From positions 7,345,131 through 7,409,130 of the forward strand of contig NW_022098031.1 in assembly GCF_002288925.2 (NCBI RefSeq): a stretch of DNA of 64,000 bases, written 5' to 3'. This stretch comes from Delphinapterus leucas (taxonomy: Eukaryota; Chordata; Mammalia; Artiodactyla; Monodontidae). A program made the translations under genes and the position numbers. The notes under the pieces were generated by a model. That model did not search any database. It saw nothing but the letters and a program-made list of their open reading frames with translations, and was not told the origin of the DNA. This document shows, piece by piece, positions 25,035-36,871 of the stretch; the stretch's first letter is position 1; the number at the start of each line of letters is the position of its first letter.

Positions 25035-25900
25035 TTTTAACATATGCTTACTGAGGAAGGCTGCGTGCTCAGGATCCTATAAAGCGTAAATAGGAATGCC
25101 ACAAGTCTCTATCCTCAAGGACCTCAAACCCTCCTAAGTGAGATGAGAAGATACAACGTAGTATAAGATGAATGACAAAAGAAATAAAATATTCTACAGT
25201 GTTTCCGAAGAGAGGGAGGATGAAGGGTAAAGAGGATCTAAAGAAGTGTCACTTGTGTTGCACTCTGAAGGATGGATGGGATTCCATGAGCAAAGGTAAA
25301 CACAGAGCATGCATGCTATGGGAGGAACAGCCTTTGTGTGATGCCATGCAGGTGTGAAAGCGAAAAGCACAAGTGGCTAAGGTAATACTGAAAGACAAAG
25401 GGCTTACAACTAGGTGATAGAAGATTCAATGGAATATAAGATTGAAGCAGTTCTTAGAGAAGATTGAATACCAGGACTAAGACATTTGAACTCTGTTAGA
25501 GGATCAGGAAGAATTTTTGGAAAAGTGGTTAAAAAAGTGAGGACTCATCTATAATACTCCAAGGAGGAAGTAAAATAACCAGGAGCAAATGGTAGCAGTG
25601 AGGATAAAAACCAGAGATAGGTTTAAGCAAGAGAACAAAAATCATTTTAAATCTGAACGCCTGAGTGACTAGAAGATGATATTAGCGGATATTTGGAATT
25701 TAAAAGAAAGTGTCAGGTGAATATGGTAGCATTCATTTGAAACAGGTGGAGTTTGAGGAACAACTAGGGAACCAGAGGAACAGAAGGAAAATGTGACCAT
25801 AGGAATGAAATTAACTGGAAGGTTTTGATTGAAGACATAAATTAGGATTTGCCAGGAGAAGAGTTCTGAGGTTTTAGTGAGGGAGATAGTAAACAGAATT
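25035..25900 (-). repeat. L2 relic, minus strand
   Basis: Reversed L2 order, from ATGCTTACTGAGGAAGG through GCACTCTGAAGGATGGATGG, GGGAGGAACAGCCTTTGTG and GCGGATATTTGGAATTTAAA. Diverged but collinear. Confidence 0.6.
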
Positions 25901-26514
25901 TAGAAACAATGGACTCTGTATGACTTGCACTTGAGTGCCTGTAATAAGCACTCAATGAATACCTGTTGAGAAAATCAATGAAAAAAATTGAAATGAAGAG
26001 CAAAGGATGACACACTGTGATTGAAAAAACAAATAGAAGGAGAACTGGGTATACGTGGTGGCAAAGAAAACATATTTTAAGAATAAGTGCTTCAGTTTTA
26101 ACGAAAAAAAGATAGCTAAGGGAAGACCAAAGTAGGTCACGTTTAAGAGAGAGCTATTTAAATAGACTTGGTGTGAAAGCCAGATTGCAAAATAATGGAA
26201 ACAGAGGAAGAAAAGAGAAAGCAATAAGCATGTTCACATGAGGCTTGTTTGTGTTTTTGTTCTTAAAAATGTGGGAGAAAATTTCATGCAAAGAGAAGAT
26301 AATCTAGTAGAGAAAGGTACTACTAGATACACAGTAGATCAAGAGATGGTTGCCAGAAAAAAACTCTAGGATAGCCAAATAAGAAGAGAATTAGGGTTAG
26401 TCTTGGAAAAGGATAAGGACAAATTTCCTCTGAGACAGCCCTAAGACAGAAAATGGAAGTAAAAAATAAGTTAAAATTTTTGAAGTATAAAACAATGAAG
26501 TTGACGAAATAGAC

Positions 26515-26625
26515 CGTAAACTTCACTGAGGTGGAGACTTGGTCTGTGTGACTCACCACTGTAGATTCACTGCAAAAAACTTTCTGGCACATAGCAGGTT
26601 CTCAATAACTACTGAATGAGAGATG
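26515..26625 (+). repeat. L2 3'-terminal fragment
   Basis: CACTGAGGTGGAGACTTGGTC followed by TGGCACATAGCAGGTTCTC and AATAACTACTGAATGA, the standard L2 terminus. Confidence 0.65.
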
Positions 26626-26774
26626 GCCTGTCACTTTTCAGTAATGTAGGAGATGTGGTCCCAAGATTATGTGATTTGAAAGAGTAGAACTAGGTTTGAA
26701 TTAACTCCAGTGAGAAGGTAAAAAGGAGTCCAAAACATGTAGAAATGTGCAGAAAAGTCCTAAGTCCTAGTTGA

Positions 26775-27000
26775 AGTTATTAATGACATAGTTGTCATTC
26801 CTTAAGCAACTGTTATGTGCCAAATTCACGATATTGTAAGGAACATGCTACTATCCTTATTTGTCAGATCATAAAATTGAGACTTGAACGGATGTGTGTA
26901 ACTTGACCAAATTAACACAGGTAGTGAGCAGGGAAGCCAGGATTAGAAACCCAGCCATGTGCAACTCCAAAATCAGTAATCTTAACCAATTTGGATGACT
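26775..27000 (+). repeat. MIR SINE relic
   Basis: AAGCAACTGTTATGTGCCAA, AAAATTGAGACTTGAACGGA, CACAGGTAGTGAGCAGGG and ATCTTAACCAATTTGGATG follow MIR order. Confidence 0.7.
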
Positions 27001-27732
27001 TTCTTGTGATCCCAAATCAAAACAGTTACATGATACTCTTCAGAAACACTGGGTATAGTAAGAACTTGGAAAAAGAAAAGAAATTCTTAGACTTACTCAG
27101 AGCTTAGAATCAATAGGTGTTCCCAGAAGAGGACAAAGGGAAACCTAATGGAAGAGACCTAGTTGAAATAGCTGATCAATATGCCTAGGATTGAGGATGA
27201 ATAGAAGACATAAACTGGCTAGCAGAATAGAACATGTTGATGGACTAGGAGACATAAGGCTCGTTCAGGCAGGTTCAGTAAGAACAAAGGGCTAGCAAAG
27301 TTGAAAATAGTGATATTTTTATCAGATGCTGTGCGTGGATGTGGCAGCTGTGAAAAGGCACTGCTTAGATTTCCTACTATTGCTCCTTTGCATTTGCCAC
27401 CATGAAGGCTGCACTTCCCTCAGTTCACTCCAAGTCTATGACTTTCTCCCTTCCCTCTCTCCTTGCACAGGCTGTGAGCTGCAGTGTGGTCTCAAGGAGC
27501 TCTCGCTTCCTTCTCTGGCTCTTTTTCCAAGTAACTATCTCACACCATTGTGTTTCCTTCTCAGAAGACCTAACCCAATAGGGTGACTTTAAATGCTGAA
27601 GTACAAAACAAGTATAAATTGTTGGATGATAGGTCACTGGAATAAGTTGGTACTGAGTATACTCTAATATTAAGTAACACACACACCCAAATAAAACCTT
27701 TTCCTTCTTAGTCTTCTCAAGAAGTCCTTTAG

Positions 27733-28228
27733 AACGAAATTATTTGTAGTGAGGTGGATGGACCTAGAGTCTGTCATACAGAGTGAAGTAAGTCAGAGGA
27801 GAAAAACAAATACCATATGTGAACACACATACATGGAATCTAAAAAAAAAAAAAACAGTACTGATGAACCTAGTGGCAGGGCAGGAATACAGACGCAGAC
27901 GTAGAGAATGGACTTGAGGACATGGTGGGGAAGGGGAAGTTGGGACGAAGTGAGACAGTAGCATTGACACATATACACTACTAAATGTAAAATGGATGGC
28001 TAGTGGGAAGCAGCTGCATAGCACAGGGAGATCAGCTCGGTGCTTTGTGACCACCTAGAGGAGTGGGATAGGGAGGGTGGGAGGGAGGCTCAAGAGGGAG
28101 GGGATATGGGGATATATGTATACATATAGCTGATTCACTTTGTTGTACAGCAGAAACTAACACAACGTTGTAAAGCAACTATATACCGATAAAGATACAG
28201 ATAGATATAGATACAGATATAGCTATAA
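27733..28228 (+). mobile_element. 5'-truncated L1 3' end, 496 bp
   Basis: Begins in the last codons of ORF2 (AACGAAATTATTTGTAGTGA) and ends with a GATA-rich tail after CCGATAAAGATACAG. Exact 14-bp duplication AAGAAGTCCTTTAG at 27719-27732 and 28229-28242. Confidence 0.95.
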
Positions 28229-28289
28229 AAGAAGTCCTTTAGCGTTTATATTCCAATATTCCACATTACAGATGTGTTTGCTCTTCTCA

Positions 28290-28410
28290 AGGATAGAAGC
28301 AGGTAAGCAAAAAGGTATCATTATATTCAGTCTACATATAGGAGAAACTGAGACAAAGGAACAGGTAATCTGTTCAAAGTGACACAGGTATAGTAGTTTC
28401 CGGAAATTAT
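28290..28410 (+). repeat. MIR SINE fragment
   Basis: TATAGGAGAAACTGAGACAA and GTTCAAAGTGACACAGGTAT are MIR core wording. Confidence 0.55.
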
Positions 28411-28817
28411 CTCCATTCATTCAGTTGTTGAGTTGATTAGTACAGAAATCTACAAGGTGAGACTTTCTTGTTACTTTCTAAATTACTGAAAGGATTAGTC
28501 TATTGATCCTAAATCAAAGTACTTTTATAATGTAAATTTCTAAATTATGTCTTTGCACTATATCTGGACATGTGTGGAGATTATGTGATGTTCTAACATG
28601 ATTTGTTACTGAAGAATGTCTTCGGTCTGGAGTAAAAGCATATCTTAAATCCTCCATGGTTTTTCAAAAACATGTTTTTTCCTTTTTTTTTTTACAAGAG
28701 TATGATAGCTATATCTAGGACCCAAGGAAAAGGAAAAATAAATAAATAAAATATCTAATCCTGAAAATCATTCACTCTCAAATTGATTACCCAAATGAAA
28801 GGAAGAGAGAAATACGG

Positions 28818-28842
28818 AGAGAGAGAGAGAGAGAGAGAGAAG
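28818..28842 (+). repeat. (GA)n microsatellite
   Basis: About 12 uninterrupted GA units followed by GA-rich sequence. Confidence 0.92.
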
Positions 28843-28914
28843 AGGAAGAGGGAAAAAATGGACAAAAAAAGAAAGTTAATTTGACAAAGAAAGCAGAATT
28901 AATGCCCCATTGCC

Positions 28915-29105
28915 CCAGTCACTCACACCTGGAACCTTGGAGTCCTCTTTGATTTATTACTTCCTGAGGCCAAGTTTCTATCACTGCACAGCTGAATTAT
29001 TTCACAGCCTCCCAGCAACAACCTCAGAAGCATTCTCACTTTCACAAGTCCATCTTATGGACCACATCAAACTAATTTTAATAATTCCTTCTGAAGAAGC
29101 ATAAT
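28915..29105 (+). repeat. Possible L2 fragment
   Basis: CCTTGGAGTCCTCTTTGATT resembles the L2 ORF-end wording; the rest is too diverged for a firm call. Confidence 0.35.
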
Positions 29106-29114
29106 GTCTGCTCA

Positions 29115-29350
29115 AAGTCCAAATTCTGTCATCTACTGGATGTGAGAGCTTAGGCATGTTATAGAAGCTGCCTACGTATCTACATTTAGAACAGAACAAC
29201 AGCAACAAAGATTACTTCTACCAATGATGATTATGGTGATAATACTTACCTCAAGATTTTTCTGAGGATTCATTTAAATCATTCATATAAAGTACTTGGA
29301 ACAGTGTTTGGCATATAATTTGCTTCAACCGAAGTTTGCAGTTATTGTCA
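29115..29350 (-). repeat. MIR SINE relic
   Basis: GTGAGAGCTTAGGCATGTTA, ATACTTACCTCAAGATTTTT and AAGTACTTGGAACAGTGTTT fit the reversed MIR. Confidence 0.65.
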
Positions 29351-30329
29351 CCATCTTTATCATTACCATCGTTTTTATGTTAGCACCCTGCCCTCCAAAC
29401 TCTTTCCCTTATAAAAACAATTCCTATGGTAGTAAATCAAGGCCATACACAATGAAACTCACCATTACCTACCAATACTTTTTCCATATGGCCAAATAAT
29501 CAGCCTCTAGTTAAGCTGATCTCATATCCCTCAAGTATACCTTATACCTTCATGCTTTAATCATGCTATTTACTTCAACTGCAATGACATTCTTTTTCAA
29601 TCTTGTATTCTAAGCCCCATAAATTATTCAAAAGCACAGGGAAAGTCCATACTATATTATGAACTTCCTACAAATATGTTAGTCCTCAATGCTTTTCTCT
29701 CCTCTGCAGTCATAAATCCTTTAAGTCTAAACTACATAATTTATCAAATTATTTTACATCACTCACTAATTGTTTCATATGACCGTTTCTTCTTTCCACA
29801 ATTAGATGTAGCTCAGAACATTTAGACTTATTATTGGCACACCTGTTAGTTGTCAGTGCCATAACTTTTCCATTGCCAGTGAAAGATGGTCCTAGCTAAG
29901 AAAAGTATCCACCGACAGCTTGCTAGATTCAAATCAGCAATCCAAACCATGAGCCTGTAGCCAATACATGGCTATTCAATCTTCCCTACCATGAAAATTA
30001 GCTTATATCCTACACTGCAGCCTTTTGTTTTTTAGTATTCTCAAGCATTGGTATTCAAACAGGGTAATATATATTTAAGTCAAAAGGAAACCAAGAAAGA
30101 GGACCACAGATCTGAGACAAGAAAACAGGGAGCTTTCAACAGCGCCAGAAATAGTACTTACATGAAAGCATTCAATTAAAGAAATCTGCAACATAACAAT
30201 ACTGTAAACTCAATGAATGTTCATGAAAGTATAACTTATTAAGAGCAGAAATTAATGAAATAGAAAATAAATTATTGAGAAGATAAAAACATTTGTTATG
30301 ACTTAGCATTCATTCAAAATATTATGTCT

Positions 30330-31925
30330 TAATAAACTAGAAAGAGAAGGGAATTCATTAACATGTTAAAGGCCCTCTTCCAAAAATATACTGAGTGGTG
30401 AGACATTGTAAGTCCTCTCCATTATGATGGGAATAAGACAAGAATGCTTCCCATTAATACTTATATTCAAAAACACAATAAAATAAATGAACAAATACAG
30501 AATTATAAGCAAAAGCTAGAAACGAAGAAATAAATTAGTATTATGTAGAGATAATGTGAAAGTCCTTACAGAAATCCAAGAGAATCTATAGAACTAATCT
30601 ATAAAATCAATAAAAAAGTGCAGCAAGTTTGCCTGACACAGACTAATACATAAATATCAAGAAAGTTAACATAAATCAGTAAAAACTAATTTAAAGAATT
30701 AATTTAGAAAGAATCCTATTCTCAAGAGCAAATATACAAATACAAAAAAAACAAAAATTATAGGGAGAAATTAAAAGTTTGTTCAGAGTTTTCATGGAGA
30801 AAATTACAGAAATTATCCAAAGACTCAAGGACTATATTCCTCACAAAGCTAAAGAGAATTGTTACTGTAAAAATGTCAATTTTTACAAATGGCATTTTTT
30901 ATAATTTTACAATCTTTTTACAATTTTAACAATGTCAAACTTTTACAAATAAATGTCAATTATTCCAAAATTAATGTATAAAATCTTCAAAGTTTTTTTT
31001 TCTAGAAACTGTCTTCATCTGAAAATTCATATGGATTGGCGAACAGTTAACAATAGCAATTTTGAAAGAGAAAAAGACAGGGAGAATCATCATACCCGAT
31101 ATCAAACCTAAAAAGCTATAGTGGTTAGACCTTAGACAGAATTATTGAAGCAGGAATGCACATGTAAACCAGGGATCAGAATTTTGGTGCACATGCACCA
31201 AAGCTGATACTGGTGATAGCCGACAGAGATGGTATCACACATGAGTGGGAGGAGGGCAGGAAACTCAATAAGTGGCACTGAGAAGATTATCTAAACCAAA
31301 ATGACATTACATTGTACATCACACAAAAAAGAAACAACAAAAAATACCCAAATGGATTAAAGAACTTAATATAAGATGTAAAACTTTAAAAATATCAGAA
31401 AAAAATCTCAAAACCTAGCTTTAAGAATTTGGGATAAAGAAGGACATTTAAACAAAACAAAAAGCATGAAGCATAAAAGAGCAAATGTAGACAAGTAGAC
31501 TACATCTGAGTTAAAAACATCTGCGTGATAAAAGACATCGTAAATTAAAAGATAAATTACAGTCTTATTAGCAACCAAAGATTAGTATCCAGAATACAAA
31601 GAAAACCTTTCATTAATCAATGATTAAATACATAAGCAAACAAATTTTAAAACAAAGACCCTATTGGAAAATGGGCAAAGGATATACACAGAAAATTTAA
31701 AAAGTAAGAAACTGGGCAATAAATACATAAAAGTCTTAATCTCACTAATAAACAAAGAAATGTAAATTAAACAGGAAGATAGCATTTCACAGCCATTAGC
31801 CAAGCAAAAACTTTGGGAGTTTAATAATGCCAATTATAGATAGGGATGTGAGGAAACTATCTCTCAAACATTCCAGTGGGAGTATGAATACAGGTACCAA
31901 CACTTTGGGGGAAAACCGTCACACT
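30330..31925 (+). mobile_element. Old L1, second half of ORF2
   Basis: Diverged ORF2 wording: GGGAATAAGACAAGAATGCT (reverse-transcriptase core), later CCAAATGGATTAAAGAACTT, TGGAAAATGGGCAAAGGATA and CAGCCATTAGCCAAGC-like end. Many stops and a duplicated TTTTACAAAT stretch near 30870-30960. No 3' tail is visible before L2 starts near 31952. Confidence 0.75.
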
Positions 31926-31951
31926 AAGGTAAAGTTAAAGATTGATTTTGT

Positions 31952-33065
31952 GAATTTAACAAATAATTATTGAGGGCTCACTGTGTCAGGCATTACTATA
32001 GGAACTGAAAATGATGCAGAGAACAAACCAAATAAAGATTTCATGGAGTTTACATTCTAGGTAGAAGAGGCAGTTAATAAACAAAGAAACAGCTTAATAC
32101 AATCATGCCAAGTACTGACTATCGCTATGAAGAAAAATAAAGCAGGGTAAGGGAAAAGAGAATACTGGGGAAGATGGACTCTCAAATTTTACATCAGATA
32201 ATCAGGTAAGATTGCTGTAATAAATTCACATTTGAGCACAGACATGAATTCATTGAAGAAGCAAGCCATGTTTACAACTGGGGAAGAACATTCCAGGCAG
32301 ATAGAACACACAGAGTTAAATTTTAAAACCTAGAATTCAGGAGAGCGATTGGGGTTAGAAGCCTAGAAGCCCCAGGCTCCCACAAGGAGATTGAAAATAA
32401 TAACCATATATATGTATATATACATGTCAAATTATAACATATGAGTATAAATATATCTGAAGAATGGGTTCTGGAGTATTTCAGCATTTAGAAGTTGAGA
32501 AAAGTTGAGTTCATCAAAAAAAGATGAAAGAGAAACGACAAGTGAGTGGGTAACAAACAAACAAACAAAAAGAATATGGCATCTAGGAAATAAAATGAAG
32601 AAAGTGTTTCAAGGGGAGAATGATCATTGCTATAAAATGTGTTTGAGAAAGCAAGTAAACTAAGTTGAAGACGAATCGGATTCTGCAATGTGGAGTTAAT
32701 ATTTGACCTGACTGGAAAGATTTGGTCAAATGGTAAGAATGAAAATATAATTAGAGTGGTTTTAAAAGAGAAGGGGAGGGCTTCCCTGGTGGCGCAGTGG
32801 TTGAGAGTCCGATGCAGGGGACGCGGGTTCGTGCCCCGGTCCGGGAAGTTCCCACATGCCGCGGAGCGGCTGGGCCCGTGAGCCATGGCCGCTGAGCCTG
32901 CGTGTCCGGAGCCTGTGCTCCACAACGGGAGAGGCCACAACAGTGAGAGGCCCCCGTACCGCAAAAAAAAAAAAAAAAAAAGAGAAGGGGAAAAAAGGAA
33001 TTGGGGCTCTACATTAAAAGAATACAGAGGCATAAGGAAATAGTCTGGGGGGCTGTCGGTCAAGG
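31952..33065 (-). repeat. L2 relic, minus strand, interrupted by a young SINE
   Basis: TTTAACAAATAATTATTGAG, GAGTTTACATTCTAGG and GGAAGAACATTCCAGGCAGA are reversed L2 3'-end wording. Further L2-like text around 32600-32760 continues beyond the SINE at 32778-32977. Confidence 0.75.
32778..32977 (+). mobile_element. Young CHR-family SINE (about 200 bp type)
   Basis: Body reads GCGGAGCGGCTGGGCCCGTG and ends CGTACCGC plus a pure A tail. Exact 14-bp duplication AAAAGAGAAGGGGA at 32764-32777 and 32978-32991. Compared with the copies at 35336 and 47992 it lacks 7 bases (CCTGCCG) between GAGAGTCCG and ATGCAGGGG. Confidence 0.96.
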
Positions 33066-35335
33066 GGTGTTTATTAAGAATAAAATATAACATTCTATGC
33101 AGATAAGGGTAATAAAGTAGAGAAGGAAAATTTGATGATTCAAGAGAGAAGAGACAGCTCTGCTTAAGCAACCTCCCCAAACAGGTGAGAGGATGAAACC
33201 CAGTACACAGTGGAGGCATTGGCCTAGATTGAAGCACAGACATTTATCCATTGTAACCAGGAGCAAGGGATTCAACAGGTGAGATATATAGAGAGGTTTG
33301 AAGGTGGGAGAACACTGATTGCCATTTCTCAGTGAATAAATGCAGAGTCAACAGATGCTGTATCCCTCTTTGTCTTAATCTTGCTGGTGGAAAACCCCTT
33401 ATTCCATGATGTATCTGTAGAGCTTTCTAGGAATATTTTGGTGCTACCATTTTTTAAAAGAAACATCTAATAGAAGAAAAATGAAATAAGTTGAATTTAA
33501 TTAGCCAGACATTTAGAGTATGCTTTAAACAAGATCTTATGAATAATAATTTTCTCTTAAAAATCAAATTATTAATGAACATATTGTAATTCCCATTAAA
33601 GTAGTATAAAAGTATTACCAGAGCAATGGTTTAAGAGTAAGTGATAAAAATACATTGTTTAAATCTCTGAACCAAATGGAAGGCTAAAATGTCCCAAACC
33701 AATAACAGTACTGAATGAGTTAAGCTAATTTAATTTTGTTTTAAGAATTCAGGAAACACCATTTGTTTTTAGGACTCTAAATGCTCTTTAATCCCAAATT
33801 CATTTTAGAATTTACAAACAACAGGCTTTCTTAAATATCAGCCAACAAATGGTATCCTCGTCACTTATTGCAGAACAATTGTTCCTTGTCGGAGTTAACT
33901 ATCACAGCTGGAAACACATATGAAATTTAGCTTATTAAGAAAAATACAACATGAATTAATGTTAGTGAACAAGGCATGTCAAACATGCTACGTAAATAAG
34001 ACCTTTAAGAGACACTTGCATAATATTGTGCTAGCAAATGTCACAAATTAAATACTTAACAGAATCACTACAAATTATGTTTCTGATATGTTTTGAATAT
34101 AAAATACTTCCCTAATTTCTGTCTAATATAAAAGATGACATGGTACTTCTTAAAGAGACATTGCTGAATTGAGTTGAATGCTGACAAGTTAAGTAAATAT
34201 GGTTTATTATGCAAACAACCATATATGTTAGTGTAATGAAACTTCAGTGTCAGTTGGACATTTTGTCTGAAAATTAGAGTACAGCACTAACTTCTAATAA
34301 ATTACTAAACTGCATATTTTCTGAATAATCTAAACATCTGCTTTTTCATCATGCAAAATATTCAGATATTTGATAATTATCTATAGAGTTTATATGCAAA
34401 ACATATAGTTATGTGGCTCAATTCATTCTCCTTTCCAATTTTTCTTTGCTAAATTTTATTTTTATTATGCATATTGATGTATATAATAGTGCAGTGTATA
34501 AAATATATATGGTGTACATCAGTACATTTATATTTTTTATATAATATAAAATTATATTGACAGAAAGAAAAATGAATGGGCGTATGACTCTTAGGAGAAT
34601 CGTACTTTCTTACACCTGTCTCTTTCTTCTTTATAATTCCTCTCACACATTGTGACCTGTATTGTCTTTTGAGAGACTATGTAAAGATTAGTCTCTCTGG
34701 TTTCCCTGCACTTCCCATTATCCTTGCATTTGAACAAGTTCTTCATGCATGAAAAATGCCCCAATTGCCCAAATCGTCTTAACTCAAATATGACTTAAGT
34801 CTTCTATTAAGTCTAATGCCACTTTTTTTTTAAAGAAATCTTTCCTAACTCAAAATCCAGAATTAAATTGTTATTACAATTCTCCTAGAGAAGTTGCTTT
34901 TTATATCTATTCTTACATCTATGTTGACGTAAAGCACAATATGTCTTATTTTGAGAATTTACATATTAACAACTATTTGCCACACCACTGGGAGTCAGGA
35001 GGGGAGGGGTCATGATCCACAAACCCCAGCATCTTTCTGCATGACTATACATTCAATACATGTCTACTAAATGAGATGACTAAGTAAATGTATCAATGTG
35101 TGAAATATTAGCAGAAAACAATAGGAAAAAAAAAGAAAACAGTAATAAGTATGACTGCAGTCTTATTTGGGACAAACACTATCCCGGCTGGAGATGCCAG
35201 GAAGAAAATGATTGTATAAAACTAAATACAGATTTTATCATTCATCTACACTGACTTCTTTTTCTGGATTCCCAAATTCAGGATTCCCTTCTACAGATTT
35301 ACTCTAATATTTCTCAGTATTTGTTGATACTTTTT

Positions 35336-35539
35336 TTTTTTTTTTTTGCGGTATGTGGGCCTCTCACTGTTGTGGCCTCTCCCGTTGCGGAGCACAGGCT
35401 CTGGATGCGCAGGCTCAGTGGCCATGGCTCACGAGCCCAGCCGCTCTGCAGCATGTGGGATCTTCCCGGACCGGGGCACAAACCCATGTCCCCTGCATCG
35501 GCAGGCGGACTCTCAACCACTGTGCCACCAGGGAAGCCC
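35336..35539 (-). mobile_element. Young CHR-family SINE (about 200 bp type), minus strand
   Basis: T tract then GCGGTATGTGGGCCTCTCAC and on to CACCAGGGAAGCCC. Exact 15-bp duplication TTGTTGATACTTTTT at 35321-35335 and 35540-35554. Confidence 0.96.
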
Positions 35540-35917
35540 TTGTTGATACTTTTTCCTAAGTAATCTCATTCATTCAAACATTAAATTATAACCTTTAGTT
35601 ATAAAAGGTCCTTTTGGTATTCATATTAATGTCATAAACAGACAGGCCTCCAAATCTCCGATACCCATTTGCAGACACTTTGCTGTCTCTGTACTCAAGC
35701 CAGAGCACTGTCAAGTGTAGCCTGACTGAAAGTGACACTTGAAGAAGAATGAACTTTGGTAGAAGACAGGCACTTTTGTGTAATTTTCATGTTGAAGAGA
35801 AAATCTACTTGCAGCTTATAAAGAAGTGATCTTACAGAGGGCAGATAGCAGAAGCAAGAAGAACTACAATCCTACAGCCTGTGGAATGAAAACCACATTC
35901 ACAGAAATATACACAAA

Positions 35918-36813
35918 ATGAAAAGACAGAGGACTATGTTCCAGATGAAGGAACAAGATAAAACCCCAGAAAATCAATTAAATGAAGTGGAGATAGGCAA
36001 CCTACCAGAAAAAGAATTCAGAATAATGATAGTGAAGATGATCCAGGACCTTGGAAAAAGAATGGAAGCAAAGATCGAGAGGATGCAAGAAATGTTTAAC
36101 AAAGACCTAGAAGAATTAAAGAACAACCAAACAGAGATGAACAATACAATAACTGAAATAAAAAATACACTAGAAGGAATCAATAGCAGAATAACTGAGG
36201 CAGAAGAACAGATAAGTGACCTGAAAGACAGAATGGTGGAATTCACTGCTGTGGAACACAATAAAGAAAAAAGAATGAAAAGAAATGAAGACAGCCTAAG
36301 CGACCTCTGGGACAACATTAAATGCACCAACATTCGCATTACAGAGGTCCCAGGAGGAGATGAGAGAGAGAAAGGACCCTAGAAAATATATGAAGAGATT
36401 ATAGTCGAAAACTTCCTGAAGATGGAAAAGGAAATATTCACCCAAGTCCAGGAAGCACAGAGAGTCTCAGGCAGGATAAACCCAAGGAGAAACCCGCCAA
36501 GACACACAGTAATCAAATTGACAAACATTAAAGAAAAATTATTAAAAGCAGCAGGGAAAAACGACAAATAATATACAAAGAAACTCCAATAAGGTTAACA
36601 GCTGATTTCTCAGCAGAAACTCTACAAGCCAGTGGAGTGGCATGATATATTTAAAGTGATGAAAGGAGAGAACCTACAGCCAAGATACTCTACCCAGCAA
36701 GGATCTCATTCAGATTCGATGGAGAAATCAAAAGTCTTACAGACAAGCAAAAGCTAAGAGAATTCAGCACCACCAAACCAGCTTTACAACAAATGCTAAA
36801 GGAACTTCTCTAA
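35918..36813 (+). pseudogene. L1 ORF1 remnant (RNA-binding protein)
   Basis: Opens with ATG, coding MKRQRTMFQMKEQDKTPENQ, and stays open for 154 codons to a TAG at 36380-36382. That first part is rich in Glu, Lys, Asn and Ile with a heptad-like pattern, as expected for the coiled-coil half of L1 ORF1p. The RNA-binding half continues in recognisable but shifted form to a stop at 36811-36813 (reading ...LLKELL-like). L1 ORF1p normally forms trimers that coat L1 RNA. The stop and later indels show this copy makes no functional protein. Confidence 0.9.
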
Positions 36814-36871
36814 GTACGAAACACAAGAGAAGAAAAGCACCTATAAAAACATACCCAAAACAATTAAGAAA

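Noticed and set aside
32488..33243. 251-codon open frame as a protein gene
   Set aside because: It crosses an antisense SINE and an L2 relic. The middle peptide recurs at three other antisense SINEs, and there is no gene-like start or splice context.
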